From NCBI GenBank assembly GCA_934293005.1, contig CAKQYA010000002.1, forward strand, positions 47,335-111,334: DNA of 64,000 bases, read 5' to 3'. The position numbers and the translations under genes are program-made. Under the pieces are notes generated by a model that was not told where the DNA came from, ran no database searches, and saw only the letters and a program-made list of their open reading frames with translations. Of the stretch, positions 27,396-35,717 are shown piece after piece. Position 1 is the first letter of the stretch. Each line of letters starts with the position of its first letter. This stretch comes from an uncultured Bacteroidaceae bacterium. GTDB taxonomy: Bacteria > Bacteroidota > Bacteroidia > Bacteroidales > Bacteroidaceae.

Positions 27396-27980
27396 TCAGC
27401 ACCCTCCACAACTTCCGCCGCCGCATCCGCCGCAGTTGCCTTCACAATCGCCGCCACAGCTACCGCCACAACCGCCGCAACCGCCGCTCATGGCATTGAG
27501 CAAGTCTGTAATCTCTTCATTTGTAGCCAATCGGTTTTCAACCACTTTGCCGACAAAATGCAGGTCCACTCCAGCTCTTGGATGATTAAGGTCTATAGTA
27601 ACTGCATTGTCTTTAATCTCGATAATAGTAGCATTGAAACGCTGCCCATCTTCGCCCTGCATAGGAACTACAGCACCGTCATACACATAGCGAGAATCTA
27701 TCTTTCCGTTTTGACAGAATATAGCCTTATCGACATCAAACATAAGCTCATCATTAAACTCGCCATAAGCATCTTTGCAAGGAATGACAAAGTCAAAGGC
27801 CCCGTCTTTTTCCACACCTTCAACGCCAGCCTCGAAAGCAGGAAGGACTACGCCAAGCTTGCTAATGAATTGGAAAGGATGCTCTGCAGAGCACTCTTCT
27901 ATCGCTTCTTTATCTTCAGTTCCATTGTCTATAGCATATAGTTTATATGCCACTGTGATATACTTGTTTTCTAAAGCCAT
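27396..27980 (-). CDS. slyD: FKBP-type peptidyl-prolyl isomerase, SlyD-like, with Cys/Gly-rich metal tail
   Basis: A 194-residue cytosolic prolyl isomerase/chaperone. The FKBP core with its inserted flap domain is visible (YKLYAIDNGTEDKEAIEECS, PFQFISKLGVVLPAFEAGVEGVEKG-like, KDAYGEFND, FNATIIEIKDNAVTIDLNHPRAG). The last 35 residues are almost only Gly and Cys with Ser, Asp, Glu and Asn, in CGG and GGC steps. In E. coli, the SlyD tail binds nickel and zinc and uses His; here it is Cys-only. It leads the slyD-aroC-ssb-kdsA-kdsD operon behind a good promoter. Confidence 0.93.
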   Translation of the reverse strand: MALENKYITVAYKLYAIDNGTEDKEAIEECSAEHPFQFISKLGVVLPAFEAGVEGVEKDGAFDFVIPCKDAYGEFNDELMFDVDKAIFCQNGKIDSRYVYDGAVVPMQGEDGQRFNATIIEIKDNAVTIDLNHPRAGVDLHFVGKVVENRLATNEEITDLLNAMSGGCGGCGGSCGGDCEGNCGGCGGGSCGGC

Positions 27981-28020
27981 TTATTTATGTTTTTTGTATT
28001 AAAAATACTCATTGTCTTTG

Positions 28021-28052
28021 CAAAGGTATGGAAAATTATGTTTATTAACAAA
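28021..28052 (-). promoter_or_regulatory. Full promoter of the slyD-aroC-ssb-kdsA-kdsD operon
   Basis: On the minus strand, TTTG (28049-28052), 20 bases, then TACCTTTG (28021-28028), about 40 bases before the slyD ATG. It is divergent from the DUF2807 promoter. Confidence 0.75.
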
Positions 28053-28081
28053 CAATATTTCCATTTTTCATCCATTTAAAC

Positions 28082-28089
28082 TAACTTTG
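28082..28089 (+). promoter_or_regulatory. -7 element for the DUF2807 lipoprotein
   Basis: TAACTTTG matches TAnnTTTG, 29 bases before the ATG at 28119. Confidence 0.6.
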
Positions 28090-28118
28090 CATTAAAACAA
28101 TAACTCACACATCTTTTT

Positions 28119-28847
28119 ATGACAAGACGCCACTTCCTGCCTATAGCCGCACTCATAGTGCTTGCCTCATGCAATGGCAAAAAAGCAGACAACACAACCG
28201 GCTCTTCCGCCAGCCCTGCAGCTGAAGCACAAGAGCCCACAAAAGAACTTATAGAAAAAGAAATCTTTGTAGGAAGCCCATTTAGCTACATAACAAATCT
28301 CAGCAGCATCAAAATAGTCTACACACAAGGCGACTATCACATCTCGGCCATAGCCGACAGCATCACGCTCAGCCATCTACAGCTGCAGTTTGACAGCAAC
28401 CTGCTGACTGTGAATCTTGGACACGACAACAATCGCGATTACAACATTTATGGCACAACAACAGACATCACCTTAAATGTATCATCTCCTCGACTTGATT
28501 GTGTCAGCACATGCGGCAATGGAAGTTTTACAAGCAAGGGCTTCTTGGAAGCAGACACCATACAGCTGGGCGTGCTCGGGTCTGGCAGCATCAATATTGA
28601 TTCCATACGTTGCGCTGACATCGACATTCAATCGTTTAACAAAGGCAACATAAGCATCAAGCATCTTAGCGCAAACAACGCCAACATTCTATCACGCAGT
28701 TCAGCTACCATTACAGCAGATGTTAGCGTCAAGAGTCTAAATATCGCCAATTACAACAAACAGACCATCCACATCAGCGGACATGCCGAGAAACTATACA
28801 TCAGGAACCCCAAAGACCCTAACCTTGATGTCTCCAAAATGAAATAG
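28119..28847 (+). CDS. DUF2807 (GIN-domain) lipoprotein
   Basis: A 242-residue lipoprotein with signal peptide and lipobox ending LASC (Cys about 18), then a low-complexity linker. From about residue 50 it shows the repeated short beta-strands of the DUF2807/GIN fold (LTVNLGHDNN, LDCVSTCGNGSFTSKGFLEADTIQLGVLGSGSINIDSI, and later N-rich repeats), a beta-solenoid proposed to act as an adhesin head. Its role in Bacteroidales is not known. It is divergent from the slyD operon and seems to be transcribed alone. Confidence 0.82.
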   Translation: MTRRHFLPIAALIVLASCNGKKADNTTGSSASPAAEAQEPTKELIEKEIFVGSPFSYITNLSSIKIVYTQGDYHISAIADSITLSHLQLQFDSNLLTVNLGHDNNRDYNIYGTTTDITLNVSSPRLDCVSTCGNGSFTSKGFLEADTIQLGVLGSGSINIDSIRCADIDIQSFNKGNISIKHLSANNANILSRSSATITADVSVKSLNIANYNKQTIHISGHAEKLYIRNPKDPNLDVSKMK

Positions 28848-28910
28848 CATACAACCTCGCGTCACTCAAAGCCATCAAACGGCAAAAGAATAATATATAA
28901 GGGGCTATGA

Positions 28911-28949
28911 CCAGAGGACGCACGAATACTACTAAGCTTAATCCTCTGG
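28911..28949 (+). terminator. Hairpin after the DUF2807 gene
   Basis: CCAGAGGA pairs exactly with TCCTCTGG around 23 bases. There is no T-run, so termination is only possible. The stretch from here to 29070 contains nothing else that I recognise. Confidence 0.35.
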
Positions 28950-29070
28950 CAGTTGCTGCGTGAAGATTCATTCATACGGAACGCTTAACAATACTCATAA
29001 GCTAAACTAATGACTGACAAAGAATTTTAAACAGTGACTTCACAGACTTTTCCAGTTGATAACGCTAAGT

Positions 29071-29436
29071 CCAAATCGGTCATTAGAAAATTGAGGATAT
29101 TCTTTTCAATTCTTGTCACCGTTTGGATCAATGCCTTTCCATCCTATGTGCGTATAACGAAAAAGGTCATGGAACAAAAATTTATTCGTCAAAAAAATGG
29201 TAAGGATACTTGACGAAGTATTAGGATACTTGGCAAAGTATATTAGGATACTTGGCAAAGTATATTAGGATACTTGGCAAAGTATATTAGGATACTTTTT
29301 TAGGGGTGTTGCTGCTTGAAAACTAAATCAAGAATTCTGCAGGCGTGCTTTGACTCTAACTGGATTAGTTTGCTGAGCTATGCCCAAGGATGTATTCATT
29401 GACTTAATCATTTTTCCGCCTAATGACCGATTTTGG
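29071..29436. mobile_element. 366-bp non-coding element bounded by inverted CCAAATCGGTCATTAG (MITE-like)
   Basis: Left end CCAAATCGGTCATTAG at 29071-29086 and right end CTAATGACCGATTTTGG at 29420-29436 are inverted copies with one extra base. Inside, 29098-29200 closely resembles the reverse complement of 48145-48262, and 29204-29312 is copy 2 of the 22-bp hairpin array. In frame, the conserved core could encode SILVTV, FPSYVRI, and so may be an old coding relic. No transposase is present, and no target duplication was established. Confidence 0.6.
29204..29312. repeat. Array of 20-22-bp hairpin repeats (copy 2)
   Basis: Units begin at 29204, 29224, 29246, 29268 and 29290 and contain ATACTTGGCAAAGTAT. 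The array ends ATACTTTTTTAGGGG then TGTTGC, as in copies 1 and 3. It lies inside the 366-bp element. Confidence 0.85.
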
Positions 29437-29448
29437 TTAATAGAAACA

Positions 29449-29823
29449 TCATTGATCTTCTATTTTACTTATATAAGCCTTATACTCCTGTAGCTCACGG
29501 GCAACCTTAGAAATAGCCCATCCAATGACAGTCACATCGTCAACAAATCCCATGAAGAAAAAGTCGGGTATTATATCGGCAGGATCGAGCACATAAACGA
29601 GAGCCGCCAGAACAACAAGCAAACGACTTATATGGTAGTCACGGTAACGCCCTTTTGCCACATCAGCAACATAAGACATTAAAAGTTTCAAATCGTTTTT
29701 GGCTAACTTAAGTCCATTTTTATGGAGATAAGGACGCAGGCAAGCTATAAGGCCAAGCATCTTTGCGCTATTGCCAATATATTTCTTTGCCCCAACCATC
29801 CAATAGTCTTTTATCCTTGCCAT
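29449..29823 (-). CDS. DUF1232 (YkvA-like) small membrane-associated protein
   Basis: A 124-residue protein with the DUF1232 core LLVVLAALVYVLDPADIIPDFFFMGFVDDVTVIGWAI (about 70-106), a hydrophobic hairpin with the conserved DPxDxIPD motif. The N-terminal half is basic and helical. The family is widespread and has no firm function. It stands alone, with its stop codon 13 bases from the end of the repeat element. An upstream element shared with comF may carry its promoter. Confidence 0.85.
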   Translation of the reverse strand: MARIKDYWMVGAKKYIGNSAKMLGLIACLRPYLHKNGLKLAKNDLKLLMSYVADVAKGRYRDYHISRLLVVLAALVYVLDPADIIPDFFFMGFVDDVTVIGWAISKVARELQEYKAYISKIEDQ

Positions 29824-29853
29824 ATAGTTGAGTGTTTCTGATATTTTAAAAGG

Positions 29854-29886
29854 GGGTGTTCAAAATTATCATAAAATTGAACACCC
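29854..29886. promoter_or_regulatory. Perfect 10-bp hairpin with the shared 16-bp element (DUF1232 copy)
   Basis: GGGTGTTCAA (29854-29863) pairs with TTGAACACCC (29877-29886). Its first 16 bases match 21163-21178 upstream of comF, and the minus strand contains TAATTTTG 38 bases before the DUF1232 start. Confidence 0.45.
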
Positions 29887-29942
29887 ACTTATCACATCGC
29901 TATAGACGACAAAACATCGTGCTTAACGAGAACAATGTCCTG

Positions 29943-30830
29943 TCATTTAAAAATAAGCTGCGAGAAATTGTAAAGCCCATACTTCCAAACCACAAAGTCG
30001 TGATTGCCTTCTGGATATTCAATGAGAGTGCATGGCAGTCCATTTTTGTCACAAAAAGCCTTGAGACGACTGCTGTTGAACATGAGTCCATCCCTGCTGC
30101 CACATACCATCCACAGCAATTTGTTTTCCTTCTTGAACTTCTTGACATCAGGTATGAGCTGTTCTGGCTGCTTGGTGTTAGGAGCTGAAGAGAATCCGCC
30201 CACATAGGCAAAGACATCCATATTGCCTAATCCGAAATTGAGCGACTGGCCCCCACCCATGGACAGACCTGCTATGGCACGGTGTTTTCTGTCAGTATAA
30301 GTCTTGTACTTGTTTTGTATGAAAGGAATAAGGTCGTCTATAAGGTCACGCTCAAATATTTCAAAGCCTTTGACCATGTCTTGACCATATATATTGCCCT
30401 GTGCGCGATCATCCTTGAGAGCGCGTCCATTAGGCATGACTATTATCATAGGAACAGCTTTGTTCTGCGCATATATATTATCCATTATGACATTTGGTGA
30501 TGCCCCATTCAGCCATTCAACATGATCTCCGCCTATGCCATGAAGAAGATACAGTACCGGATACTTTTTCTTTGCGTCATACTTTGGTGGCAGGTAGACA
30601 GTGCATTTGCGATTGGTGCCAACAGTCTTAGACGGGTATTCAATTTCTTCGATTGTGCCTTTTGCTATGCCAGCTGTCGGCTGGTCAAAACCTGCTGGAG
30701 CTGGCACATACTCATTGAAAGTAACGTCAATCTTAGGCATTCCTGGAATCATGCCTATGGATGGTTCCTGCGCGCTGGCGCCTATTGAAGTGCATGCCAG
30801 AAGAAGAGTGGTAATAAATAGTTTTTTCAT
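29943..30830 (-). CDS. Secreted CE1-like esterase (feruloyl/acetyl-xylan esterase type)
   Basis: A 295-residue alpha/beta hydrolase exported by a signal peptide (MKKLFITTLLLACTSIGASAQ). It has the esterase D/CE1 landmarks: YLPPKYDAKKKYPVLYLLHGIGGD, the nucleophile Ser in GLSMGGGQS, Asp in CGSRDGLM and His in EGNHDFVVW. Such enzymes remove ferulate or acetate from xylan and work with GH43 or GH3 enzymes. ATG 30830 is chosen because the in-frame ATG at 30983 would place about 50 extra residues before a clean signal peptide. The 331-base upstream gap holds a 13-bp inverted repeat. Confidence 0.88.
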   Translation of the reverse strand: MKKLFITTLLLACTSIGASAQEPSIGMIPGMPKIDVTFNEYVPAPAGFDQPTAGIAKGTIEEIEYPSKTVGTNRKCTVYLPPKYDAKKKYPVLYLLHGIGGDHVEWLNGASPNVIMDNIYAQNKAVPMIIVMPNGRALKDDRAQGNIYGQDMVKGFEIFERDLIDDLIPFIQNKYKTYTDRKHRAIAGLSMGGGQSLNFGLGNMDVFAYVGGFSSAPNTKQPEQLIPDVKKFKKENKLLWMVCGSRDGLMFNSSRLKAFCDKNGLPCTLIEYPEGNHDFVVWKYGLYNFSQLIFK

Positions 30831-30965
30831 AGAATTTAAATGATTAGTGTGTGAAATAATTGAAATGATATAAACGATTAAATAGAATGTGAATGTCAGT
30901 AAGACAAAATATAGAATGTGGTTGTCAATAAGACAAGAAACAATCGGTGAAATATCACAGGCATC

Positions 30966-31025
30966 AACGCTTGAAACGAACAAGAATAACTGCTTACGGA
31001 CATTTTCCCATCCGTTTCAAGCGTT
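30966..31025. repeat. Perfect 13-bp inverted repeat, 34-base spacer
   Basis: AACGCTTGAAACG (30966-30978) and CGTTTCAAGCGTT (31013-31025). It lies in the gap between uxaB's 3' end and the esterase start, both on the minus strand. It may be a terminator-like stem for uxaB or an operator for the esterase. A smaller GCGAGC/GCTCGT stem follows at about 31046. Confidence 0.65.
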
Positions 31026-31161
31026 AATGTGTAATAAAAAAGCTGCGAGCAGGCTCGTTCTACACGCCATTGCCATGCATGTCAGCATATAATCATTTTT
31101 TAGAATATCGGCATCATCCATGCATCTGATTCTAATCACTCACAGCAACAAATGCCAATTG

Positions 31162-32640
31162 TCAGAGTATGGTCTTAACGGCCTCAAGCATGCCAAGACT
31201 CTGTATGAGGTCAAGGTCTTTCTTGACAAGCGCAGTAAGACCAGGCACTGTCTCATTAAGGTTTTCTTTCCATATGTTCTGAGCAGCAAGCACGCCCTCT
31301 GCCACTTTATGCGTATCGCCTGTAGCCCACAAGTCTTTGAGAAGCTGCATGATTTCTGGAGCGTCATTTGGTTGTATAGGTGCTCCATCGGCACGTGTGC
31401 CACCTTTATAATATGTTATGATGGCAGCAAGACCAAACACAAGTCCCTGAGGGAGCTCGCCCTTACGCTGAAGATAGACCTTGACACCAGGGAGGTCTCG
31501 TGTCTCATACTTAGGGAATGAGTTTAGCATGATGCTGGTAACTTGGTGATCCACATATGGGTTATTAAAACGCTCCAACACGTCAGCTGCAAACTTTTGA
31601 AGTTCATCCATTGGAAGGTTCAATGTCTGCATGAGTTCTTCAAACTGCACTTTATGGATATACTTTCCAACAACATCGTCATTGCAGGCATCACGAACAA
31701 TATTGATGCCACTCAAATAAGCCACTGGCGAGAGAACGGTATGCGGTCCATTGAGAAGAGTGACCTTTCTCTCATGATAAGGTTTCTCACTTGGCGCGAT
31801 AAGCACATTGAGCCCGGCTTTCTCGGCAGGAAACTCAGCCTTCAAAGCATCTATTTCCATGTTTTCCGGCTTTTCTATCACCCATAAATGAAAGGCTTCA
31901 CCCTGAACCACAAGATTGTCGGCATAACAAATCTTCTGCTGAATGTCAGCTATTTCCTTGCGAGGGAATCCTGGCACAATACGGTCAACAAGTGTGGCGC
32001 ACACATAATTGCAATTTGTGAACCAGTCTTTGAACGCCTCGTAATCTGGACCAAGTTCATCCTTCCATAGTTCGATGTATTGATAAATGCAGTCTTTCAG
32101 ATGATGTCCATTAAGGAATATAAGTTCGCAAGGCATAATGATAAGTCCTTTATCAGCAGCTCCATCAAATGTCTTGAATCTACGGTAAAGCAACTGTGTC
32201 AGTTTTCCAGGATAAGATGACGCCGGGGCATCAGACAATTTGCAAGAAGCATCGAAAGCTATTCCTGCTTCAGTAGTGTTGGAAATGACAAAACGTATCT
32301 CTGGTTGCTCGGCCAATGCGAGGAATGCTTGATTTTGGCTATATGGGTTAAGGGCACGGCTGATGCAGTCCACACGTGTAAGGCTGTTGACCTTCTCCCC
32401 ATTGAGACGGCCTTGAAGATTGACATGGTAGAGACAGTCTTGACCATTAAGCCAATCGACCATACCGCGTTCAATAGGCTGCACTACGACCACGCTGGCA
32501 TTGAAGTCGGTTTTCTGATTCATGTTGTAGATAATCCAATCGACAAAACAACGCAGGAAATTACCTTCGCCAAACTGTATGATTCTTTCTGGTGCATGAC
32601 TCTTCGGAGCCGTGCGAGCGTTTAATGCTTTAAGTGACAT
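31162..32640 (-). CDS. uxaB: Tagaturonate reductase (altronate oxidoreductase)
   Basis: Reduces D-tagaturonate to D-altronate with NADH in galacturonate catabolism. The 492-residue product shows the mannitol dehydrogenase/UxaB fold: RIIQFGEGNFLRCFVDWIIYNMN at the start (dinucleotide-binding Gly motif), ISNTTEAGI, CELIFLNGHHLKDCI, LVDRIVPGFP and LLNGPHTVLSPVAYLSG. It is divergent from uxaC across 218 bases that carry promoter elements in both directions, suggesting shared control by uronates. UxaA and the kdgK/kdgA genes are not in the window. Confidence 0.93.
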   Translation of the reverse strand: MSLKALNARTAPKSHAPERIIQFGEGNFLRCFVDWIIYNMNQKTDFNASVVVVQPIERGMVDWLNGQDCLYHVNLQGRLNGEKVNSLTRVDCISRALNPYSQNQAFLALAEQPEIRFVISNTTEAGIAFDASCKLSDAPASSYPGKLTQLLYRRFKTFDGAADKGLIIMPCELIFLNGHHLKDCIYQYIELWKDELGPDYEAFKDWFTNCNYVCATLVDRIVPGFPRKEIADIQQKICYADNLVVQGEAFHLWVIEKPENMEIDALKAEFPAEKAGLNVLIAPSEKPYHERKVTLLNGPHTVLSPVAYLSGINIVRDACNDDVVGKYIHKVQFEELMQTLNLPMDELQKFAADVLERFNNPYVDHQVTSIMLNSFPKYETRDLPGVKVYLQRKGELPQGLVFGLAAIITYYKGGTRADGAPIQPNDAPEIMQLLKDLWATGDTHKVAEGVLAAQNIWKENLNETVPGLTALVKKDLDLIQSLGMLEAVKTIL

Positions 32641-32669
32641 TTTTGTTAGTTTTAGATGTTAGTTTGTTG

Positions 32670-32677
32670 CAAATATA
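32670..32677 (-). promoter_or_regulatory. -7 element for uxaB
   Basis: The plus strand reads CAAATATA, which is TATATTTG on the minus strand, 30 bases before the uxaB ATG. Confidence 0.6.
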
Positions 32678-32773
32678 CGCTCATTTACTGAATACAAGAA
32701 ATAAAATGCGACAAAAAGCGAGTTAAAGGTTATACTTTTTACGCCAGGAATGCTTTTTGTTGAAAAAATGTAT

Positions 32774-32781
32774 TACTTTTG
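32774..32781 (+). promoter_or_regulatory. -7 element for uxaC
   Basis: TACTTTTG matches TAnnTTTG. It lies inside the longest possible frame (from 32757) and so supports the later start at 32859. Confidence 0.5.
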
Positions 32782-32858
32782 CATACAAATACCGTCGCAC
32801 CGCCTGGCAATATCAGGCAATGCGCTCATCGTTTAACCAATACAAATATCATAAACTT

Positions 32859-34277
32859 ATGAAACCTTTCATGGATGATGATTTTCTGCTGCAAAGCGAA
32901 ACAGCCAAAATTCTCTATCATGAGCATGCGGCTAAGATGCCAATCATCGACTACCATTGCCACCTTGTGCCACAGCAAGTAGCAGAGAACAAACGTTTTG
33001 AGTCTATAACACAGATATGGCTTGGAGGCGACCATTACAAATGGCGCGCAATGAGAAGCAATGGCGTGGAAGAGCAATTCTGCACTGGCTCGAACACCAG
33101 CGACTGGGAAAAATTCGAGAAATGGGCAGAGACAGTGCCATACACTTTCCGCAACCCATTATACCACTGGACGCATCTCGAACTCAAAACAGCCTTTGGC
33201 ATCAACAAGACTCTCAATCCAGAGAATGCGCGTGAAATATTTGACGAATGCAACGAGCAAATCAAGAATGACCCTAAGTTCACGCCAAGAGGACTGATGA
33301 AACACTACAATGTCAAAGTAGTGTGCACTACAGACGACCCTGTTGATTCACTCGAATACCACAAGGCGGTGGCAGCCGACTCTTCGATGGAGACAAAAAT
33401 GCTGCCAGCATGGCGGCCTGACAAGGCTATGGCAATAGAGTCGGCCGCTGCATTCAAGGCATATGTCAACAAACTATCGGATGTGTGCGGAAAGAGCATC
33501 AACAGCTTCAACGATTATGTGGATGCACTCCAAAACCGCCACGACTTCTTTGAGTCAATGGGATGCAAACTGTCAGACCACGGCATTGAAGAATTCTACG
33601 CAGAAGACTATACCGACTCCGAAATCAAGAACATCTTTGACAAGGTTTGCAATGGAGGTGAAGCAACAGCTGACGAGATACTCAAATTCAAATCAGCCAT
33701 GATGTACATCTTTGCAGTTCAAGATGCGGAAGCAGGATGGGCACAGCAATTTCACTATGGTGCTATACGTGACAATAATTCTAAGATGTTCAAGCTTTTA
33801 GGTCCTGATACCGGATTTGATTCTATAGGCGAGTTTAACACAGCAAAGAAATGCTCAAAATTCCTAAACCGCCTCAACAGCGAAAACAAATTAGCAAAGA
33901 CTATTCTCTACAACCTCAACCCTTGTGCCAACGAAGTGCTCGCAACCATGCTTGGCAATTTCCAGGACGGCTCTTGTCCAGGCAAGATTCAATGGGGTTC
34001 GGGATGGTGGTTCCTCGACCAGAAGGATGGAATGACAAAGCAAATGAACACTCTGTCGCTCCTTGGCCTGCTAAGCCGCTTTGTCGGCATGCTGACCGAC
34101 TCACGCTCATTCCTATCATACCCACGCCACGAATATTTCCGCCGCATACTATGCAACCTTGTAGCCACAGACATAGAAAATGGCGAAGTGCCTTACACTG
34201 GATACGAGGCTGAAAGAGTGAATCAGATGATTGAGGACATCTCATACAACAACGCAAAAAACTATTTCAACTTTTAG
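32859..34277 (+). CDS. uxaC: Glucuronate isomerase
   Basis: Interconverts glucuronate/fructuronate and galacturonate/tagaturonate, the entry step for both uronates. The 472-residue product from MKPFMDDDFLLQSETAK is the usual length. Landmarks are the metal-binding IDYHCHL, GGDHYKWRAMRSNGV, VVCTTDDPVDSLEYH, a GSGWWFLDQKDGM stretch and the C-terminal LTDSRSFLSYPRHEYFRRILCN. The frame is open from 32757, but those residues lie over the promoter. trmN6 follows by two bases and then an HD gene, forming a run of unlike functions. Confidence 0.95.
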   Translation: MKPFMDDDFLLQSETAKILYHEHAAKMPIIDYHCHLVPQQVAENKRFESITQIWLGGDHYKWRAMRSNGVEEQFCTGSNTSDWEKFEKWAETVPYTFRNPLYHWTHLELKTAFGINKTLNPENAREIFDECNEQIKNDPKFTPRGLMKHYNVKVVCTTDDPVDSLEYHKAVAADSSMETKMLPAWRPDKAMAIESAAAFKAYVNKLSDVCGKSINSFNDYVDALQNRHDFFESMGCKLSDHGIEEFYAEDYTDSEIKNIFDKVCNGGEATADEILKFKSAMMYIFAVQDAEAGWAQQFHYGAIRDNNSKMFKLLGPDTGFDSIGEFNTAKKCSKFLNRLNSENKLAKTILYNLNPCANEVLATMLGNFQDGSCPGKIQWGSGWWFLDQKDGMTKQMNTLSLLGLLSRFVGMLTDSRSFLSYPRHEYFRRILCNLVATDIENGEVPYTGYEAERVNQMIEDISYNNAKNYFNF

Positions 34278-34279
34278 GG

Positions 34280-35053
34280 ATGCGTAATCCATATTTCAGA
34301 TTCAAGCAATTCACCATCCGTCACGACAAATGCGCTATGAAAGTCGGGACGGATGGCGTGCTGCTTGGAGCATGGGCACAGATTGACGACACAGCTGCTG
34401 CAGCAAGCACATGCCGCATTCTCGACATCGGCACAGGCTCTGGCCTGATAGCACTCATGCTGGCTCAAAGATACAAGAACGCCATCATCGAAGGCATCGA
34501 CATAGACAAAGCATCAGTCAAACAGGCTATAGAAAATGCCGCAGAAGCCGATATGGGAAACAGGGTGACAATAAGCATGAGAGACTTCTCTGCACCACTT
34601 CCAGACACAGAGGCCACCGCCACACCAGGCACAAAGGCAGCCACAGGCTGCATGATGGCATGTAAATACGATTTGATTGTGTCAAACCCACCTTTTTTCG
34701 TGGAAGAAACTCTTGGAGGCAACACAGCAAGAGACAACGCTCGCCATTGTTCGTCTTTGCCATTCGGCACATTGGTTGCCAATGCGTCTAATATGCTAAA
34801 AACAAATGGGAGGCTTGCCGTGATTGTGCCACATTCCTCTGCCACCACTTTCATTTGCTTATGTGCCGAGCACAATCTTTATCTCGTCCGTCGCACAAAC
34901 ATCAGGGCTACAGAGAAAAAGGACTTCAACAGAGTGCTTTTGGAGTTTAGCAGAAAGATTGCCGCAACAGAAACTGATACTCTGACTCTTTATGATGACA
35001 AGAACAACAGATCAGACGAATATGACAAGCTTACCTGCGAATTCTATTTATAA
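34280..35053 (+). CDS. trmN6: tRNA1(Val) adenine(37)-N6-methyltransferase
   Basis: A 257-residue SAM-dependent N6-adenine methyltransferase of the YfiC/TrmN6 group. It starts MRNPYFRFKQFTIRHDKCAMKVGTDGVLLGAW, a family hallmark; the SAM motif ILDIGTGSGLIALML follows, and the catalytic NPPF lies in LIVSNPPFFVEE. It modifies the base next to the valine tRNA anticodon. A spacer rich in Thr and Ala (about 112-128) is longer than I would expect. It is two bases from uxaC, so it is probably translated from the same message. Confidence 0.92.
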   Translation: MRNPYFRFKQFTIRHDKCAMKVGTDGVLLGAWAQIDDTAAAASTCRILDIGTGSGLIALMLAQRYKNAIIEGIDIDKASVKQAIENAAEADMGNRVTISMRDFSAPLPDTEATATPGTKAATGCMMACKYDLIVSNPPFFVEETLGGNTARDNARHCSSLPFGTLVANASNMLKTNGRLAVIVPHSSATTFICLCAEHNLYLVRRTNIRATEKKDFNRVLLEFSRKIAATETDTLTLYDDKNNRSDEYDKLTCEFYL

Positions 35054-35083
35054 ACAACTGCAACAACTTAACACCTTCAATAT

Positions 35084-35620
35084 ATGGATTATCAATCAAT
35101 AATAGACAAGTATTACCCCTGCGACAATCAACTCAAAAACATCCTAATGGAACACAGCCGCCATGTCGCTGACAAAGCCTTGAGCATTGTGGACAAGCAT
35201 CCAGAATTAGGAGCCGACAGAGCCTTCGTAGAAGAAGCTGCCATGCTTCACGATATCGGCATCTTGCGCTGCGATGCAGATGGCATCTGCTGCTTCGGCA
35301 CAGAGCCATACATCAAGCACGGCATCATCGGGGCGCAAATGATGAGAGACGAAGGATATGAAAAACACGCACGAGTATGCGAACGCCACACTGGCGCAGG
35401 CATCACCCTCCATCAGATAGAGGAAAGACATTTGCCACTTCCGCACCAGAATTTCTTGCCAGAAACCATCGAAGAGAAGATTGTGTGCTATGCCGACAAG
35501 TTCTTTTCCAAGACAAAGCTGGACAAAGAAAAGAGCTTGGAAAGCGCCATACGATCAATAAGCAGGTTCGGAGAAGATGGAGTGGAGCGATTCCTCAAAT
35601 GGACTGAAATTTTCGAATAA
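35084..35620 (+). CDS. HD-domain phosphohydrolase
   Basis: A 178-residue HD-superfamily protein. The metal-binding set is visible as SRHV (first His), LHDIGI (HD pair), KHGIIGAQMM and ERHTGAG, then YADKFFSK with the last Asp. Such small HD hydrolases act on nucleotides or phosphate esters; the substrate here is unknown. It lies 30 bases after trmN6 and is probably co-transcribed with uxaC and trmN6. It ends well before the lptD promoter. Confidence 0.85.
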   Translation: MDYQSIIDKYYPCDNQLKNILMEHSRHVADKALSIVDKHPELGADRAFVEEAAMLHDIGILRCDADGICCFGTEPYIKHGIIGAQMMRDEGYEKHARVCERHTGAGITLHQIEERHLPLPHQNFLPETIEEKIVCYADKFFSKTKLDKEKSLESAIRSISRFGEDGVERFLKWTEIFE

Positions 35621-35651
35621 ATCTGTTTAAACAATATAATATTCTGTCACA

Positions 35652-35667
35652 TCGGTATAAATACCGA
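35652..35667. promoter_or_regulatory. Operator-like 7-bp palindrome
   Basis: TCGGTAT, AA, ATACCGA lies 33 bases upstream of the lptD -7 element. It could be a repressor site or a short hairpin ending the preceding transcript. No binding protein is implied. Confidence 0.35.
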
Positions 35668-35699
35668 GCTATTATGACTGTTGTTTGACAAGAAATAAC

Positions 35700-35707
35700 T
35701 ATCTTTG
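35700..35707 (+). promoter_or_regulatory. -7 element for lptD
   Basis: TATCTTTG matches TAnnTTTG and overlaps the longer reading frame starting at 35685, so the ATG at 35718 is the likely start. Confidence 0.55.
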
Positions 35708-35717
35708 CACCATATTT

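Noticed and set aside
24081..27980. Antisense reading frames over the kdsD-slyD operon
   Set aside because: Long plus-strand frames here are shadows of clearly conserved minus-strand enzymes.
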